64,000 bases of DNA, taken from the NCBI GenBank assembly GCA_030583665.1, contig CP129469.1:2161043-2225042 (forward strand), given 5' to 3'. The position numbers and the translations under genes were made by a program. Positions 63,935 through 64,000 of the stretch are shown here, piece after piece. This stretch comes from Candidatus Jettenia sp. AMX2 (GTDB lineage Bacteria; Planctomycetota; Brocadiia; Brocadiales; Brocadiaceae). Position 1 is the first letter of the stretch, and the number at the start of each line of letters is the position of its first letter. The notes under the pieces are model-generated. The model was not told the DNA's origin. It saw only the letters and a program-made list of their open reading frames with translations, and ran no database searches.

Positions 63935-63960
63935 GGTAGGACATGCGTCTCGCTTGTCCG
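63935..63960 (+). repeat. Palindromic repeat, GGACA-tGCG family, copy 3
   Basis: Identical to copy 1 over 26 bases (GGTAGGACATGCGTC, then TCGCTTGTCCG). The whole of 63601-64000 holds no recognised gene. Confidence 0.75.
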
Positions 63961-64000
63961 TGATGGTTATTTTCATTTCACCGGTAACTACCGTACAATA

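Noticed and set aside
63770-63960. CRISPR-like array after murJ
   Set aside because: Only three copies with unequal spacing, each a hairpin; they fit REP-like repeats better.

Overview
The window looks like chromosomal DNA of an anammox-type planctomycete (a relative of Candidatus Brocadia, Jettenia or Kuenenia). This is inferred from the combination of three ammonium transporters with two PII proteins, several c-type multihaem proteins (NrfHA and an unassigned dihaem protein), a DapL-like aminotransferase, a hexulose-6-phosphate synthase/RraA fusion, an archaeal-type GltB-like protein, NapG-like and GlcF-like iron-sulfur proteins, and moderate A+T richness. No hydrazine synthase or hydrazine dehydrogenase gene lies in the window, so the assignment is not proven. 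No tRNA, rRNA, CRISPR array, prophage or complete insertion sequence was recognised.

Layout. 1-5.6 kb: mcsA (cut by the edge), HPS-RraA fusion, queD, mutL, then a GlcF-like iron-sulfur protein on the + strand. 5.7-7.0 kb: a small accessory island with hicAB, an attC-like site directly behind it, and a second, frameshifted hicB. 7.0-12.2 kb (- strand): asd, a divergent RNase HII-like protein, a large class II aldolase, fbp and mobB. 12.2-20.6 kb (+): four-cluster ferredoxin, Mrp ATPase with an extra Cys motif, a large PAS/GAF histidine kinase, its NtrC-type partner, moaA and moaC. 20.6-22.3 kb (-): an atypical Ser/Thr kinase and a metallophosphoesterase. 22.3-29.8 kb (+): the ammonium region, amt1-glnK1-amt2, then a dihaem cytochrome, amt3 and glnK2, with two sites that fit sigma-54 (-24/-12) promoters and a strong terminator at the end. 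29.8-32.4 kb: a YfiH-type protein and a convergent GltB-like FMN protein with a histone-H1-like tail. 33.1-41.2 kb (+): a MoxR/Bat (AAA+, DUF58, BatD, two VWA, TPR) operon running directly into nrfHA. 41.2-47.6 kb (-): nth, argS, trpS, aminotransferase, a NimA-like flavoprotein and DAHP synthase, the last behind a terminator hairpin that looks like an attenuator. 48.3-52.7 kb (+): GAF protein, ptsN-like IIA, CNNM/CBS protein, rlmI, uppP. 52.7-59.0 kb (-): NDH-2, AmpG-like transporter, EF-G-like GTPase, hisA, hisH. 59.0-64 kb: a repeat-rich gap, prepilin peptidase, glgC, murJ, and a terminal gap full of short palindromic repeats.

How it fits together. The ammonium region couples uptake (Amt), PII sensing and perhaps a periplasmic redox protein. 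The two PII paralogues differ at the uridylylation residue (Tyr51 versus Phe51). The NtrC-type regulator at 17.7 kb is a possible, unproven activator of the two sigma-54-like sites. In the MoxR/Bat-NrfHA operon the last VWA gene ends 9 bases before nrfH, which suggests that the AAA+/VWA machine serves assembly or protection of the nitrite reductase; I regard this as the most interesting system in the window. Three families of short palindromic repeats are scattered in the intergenic DNA.
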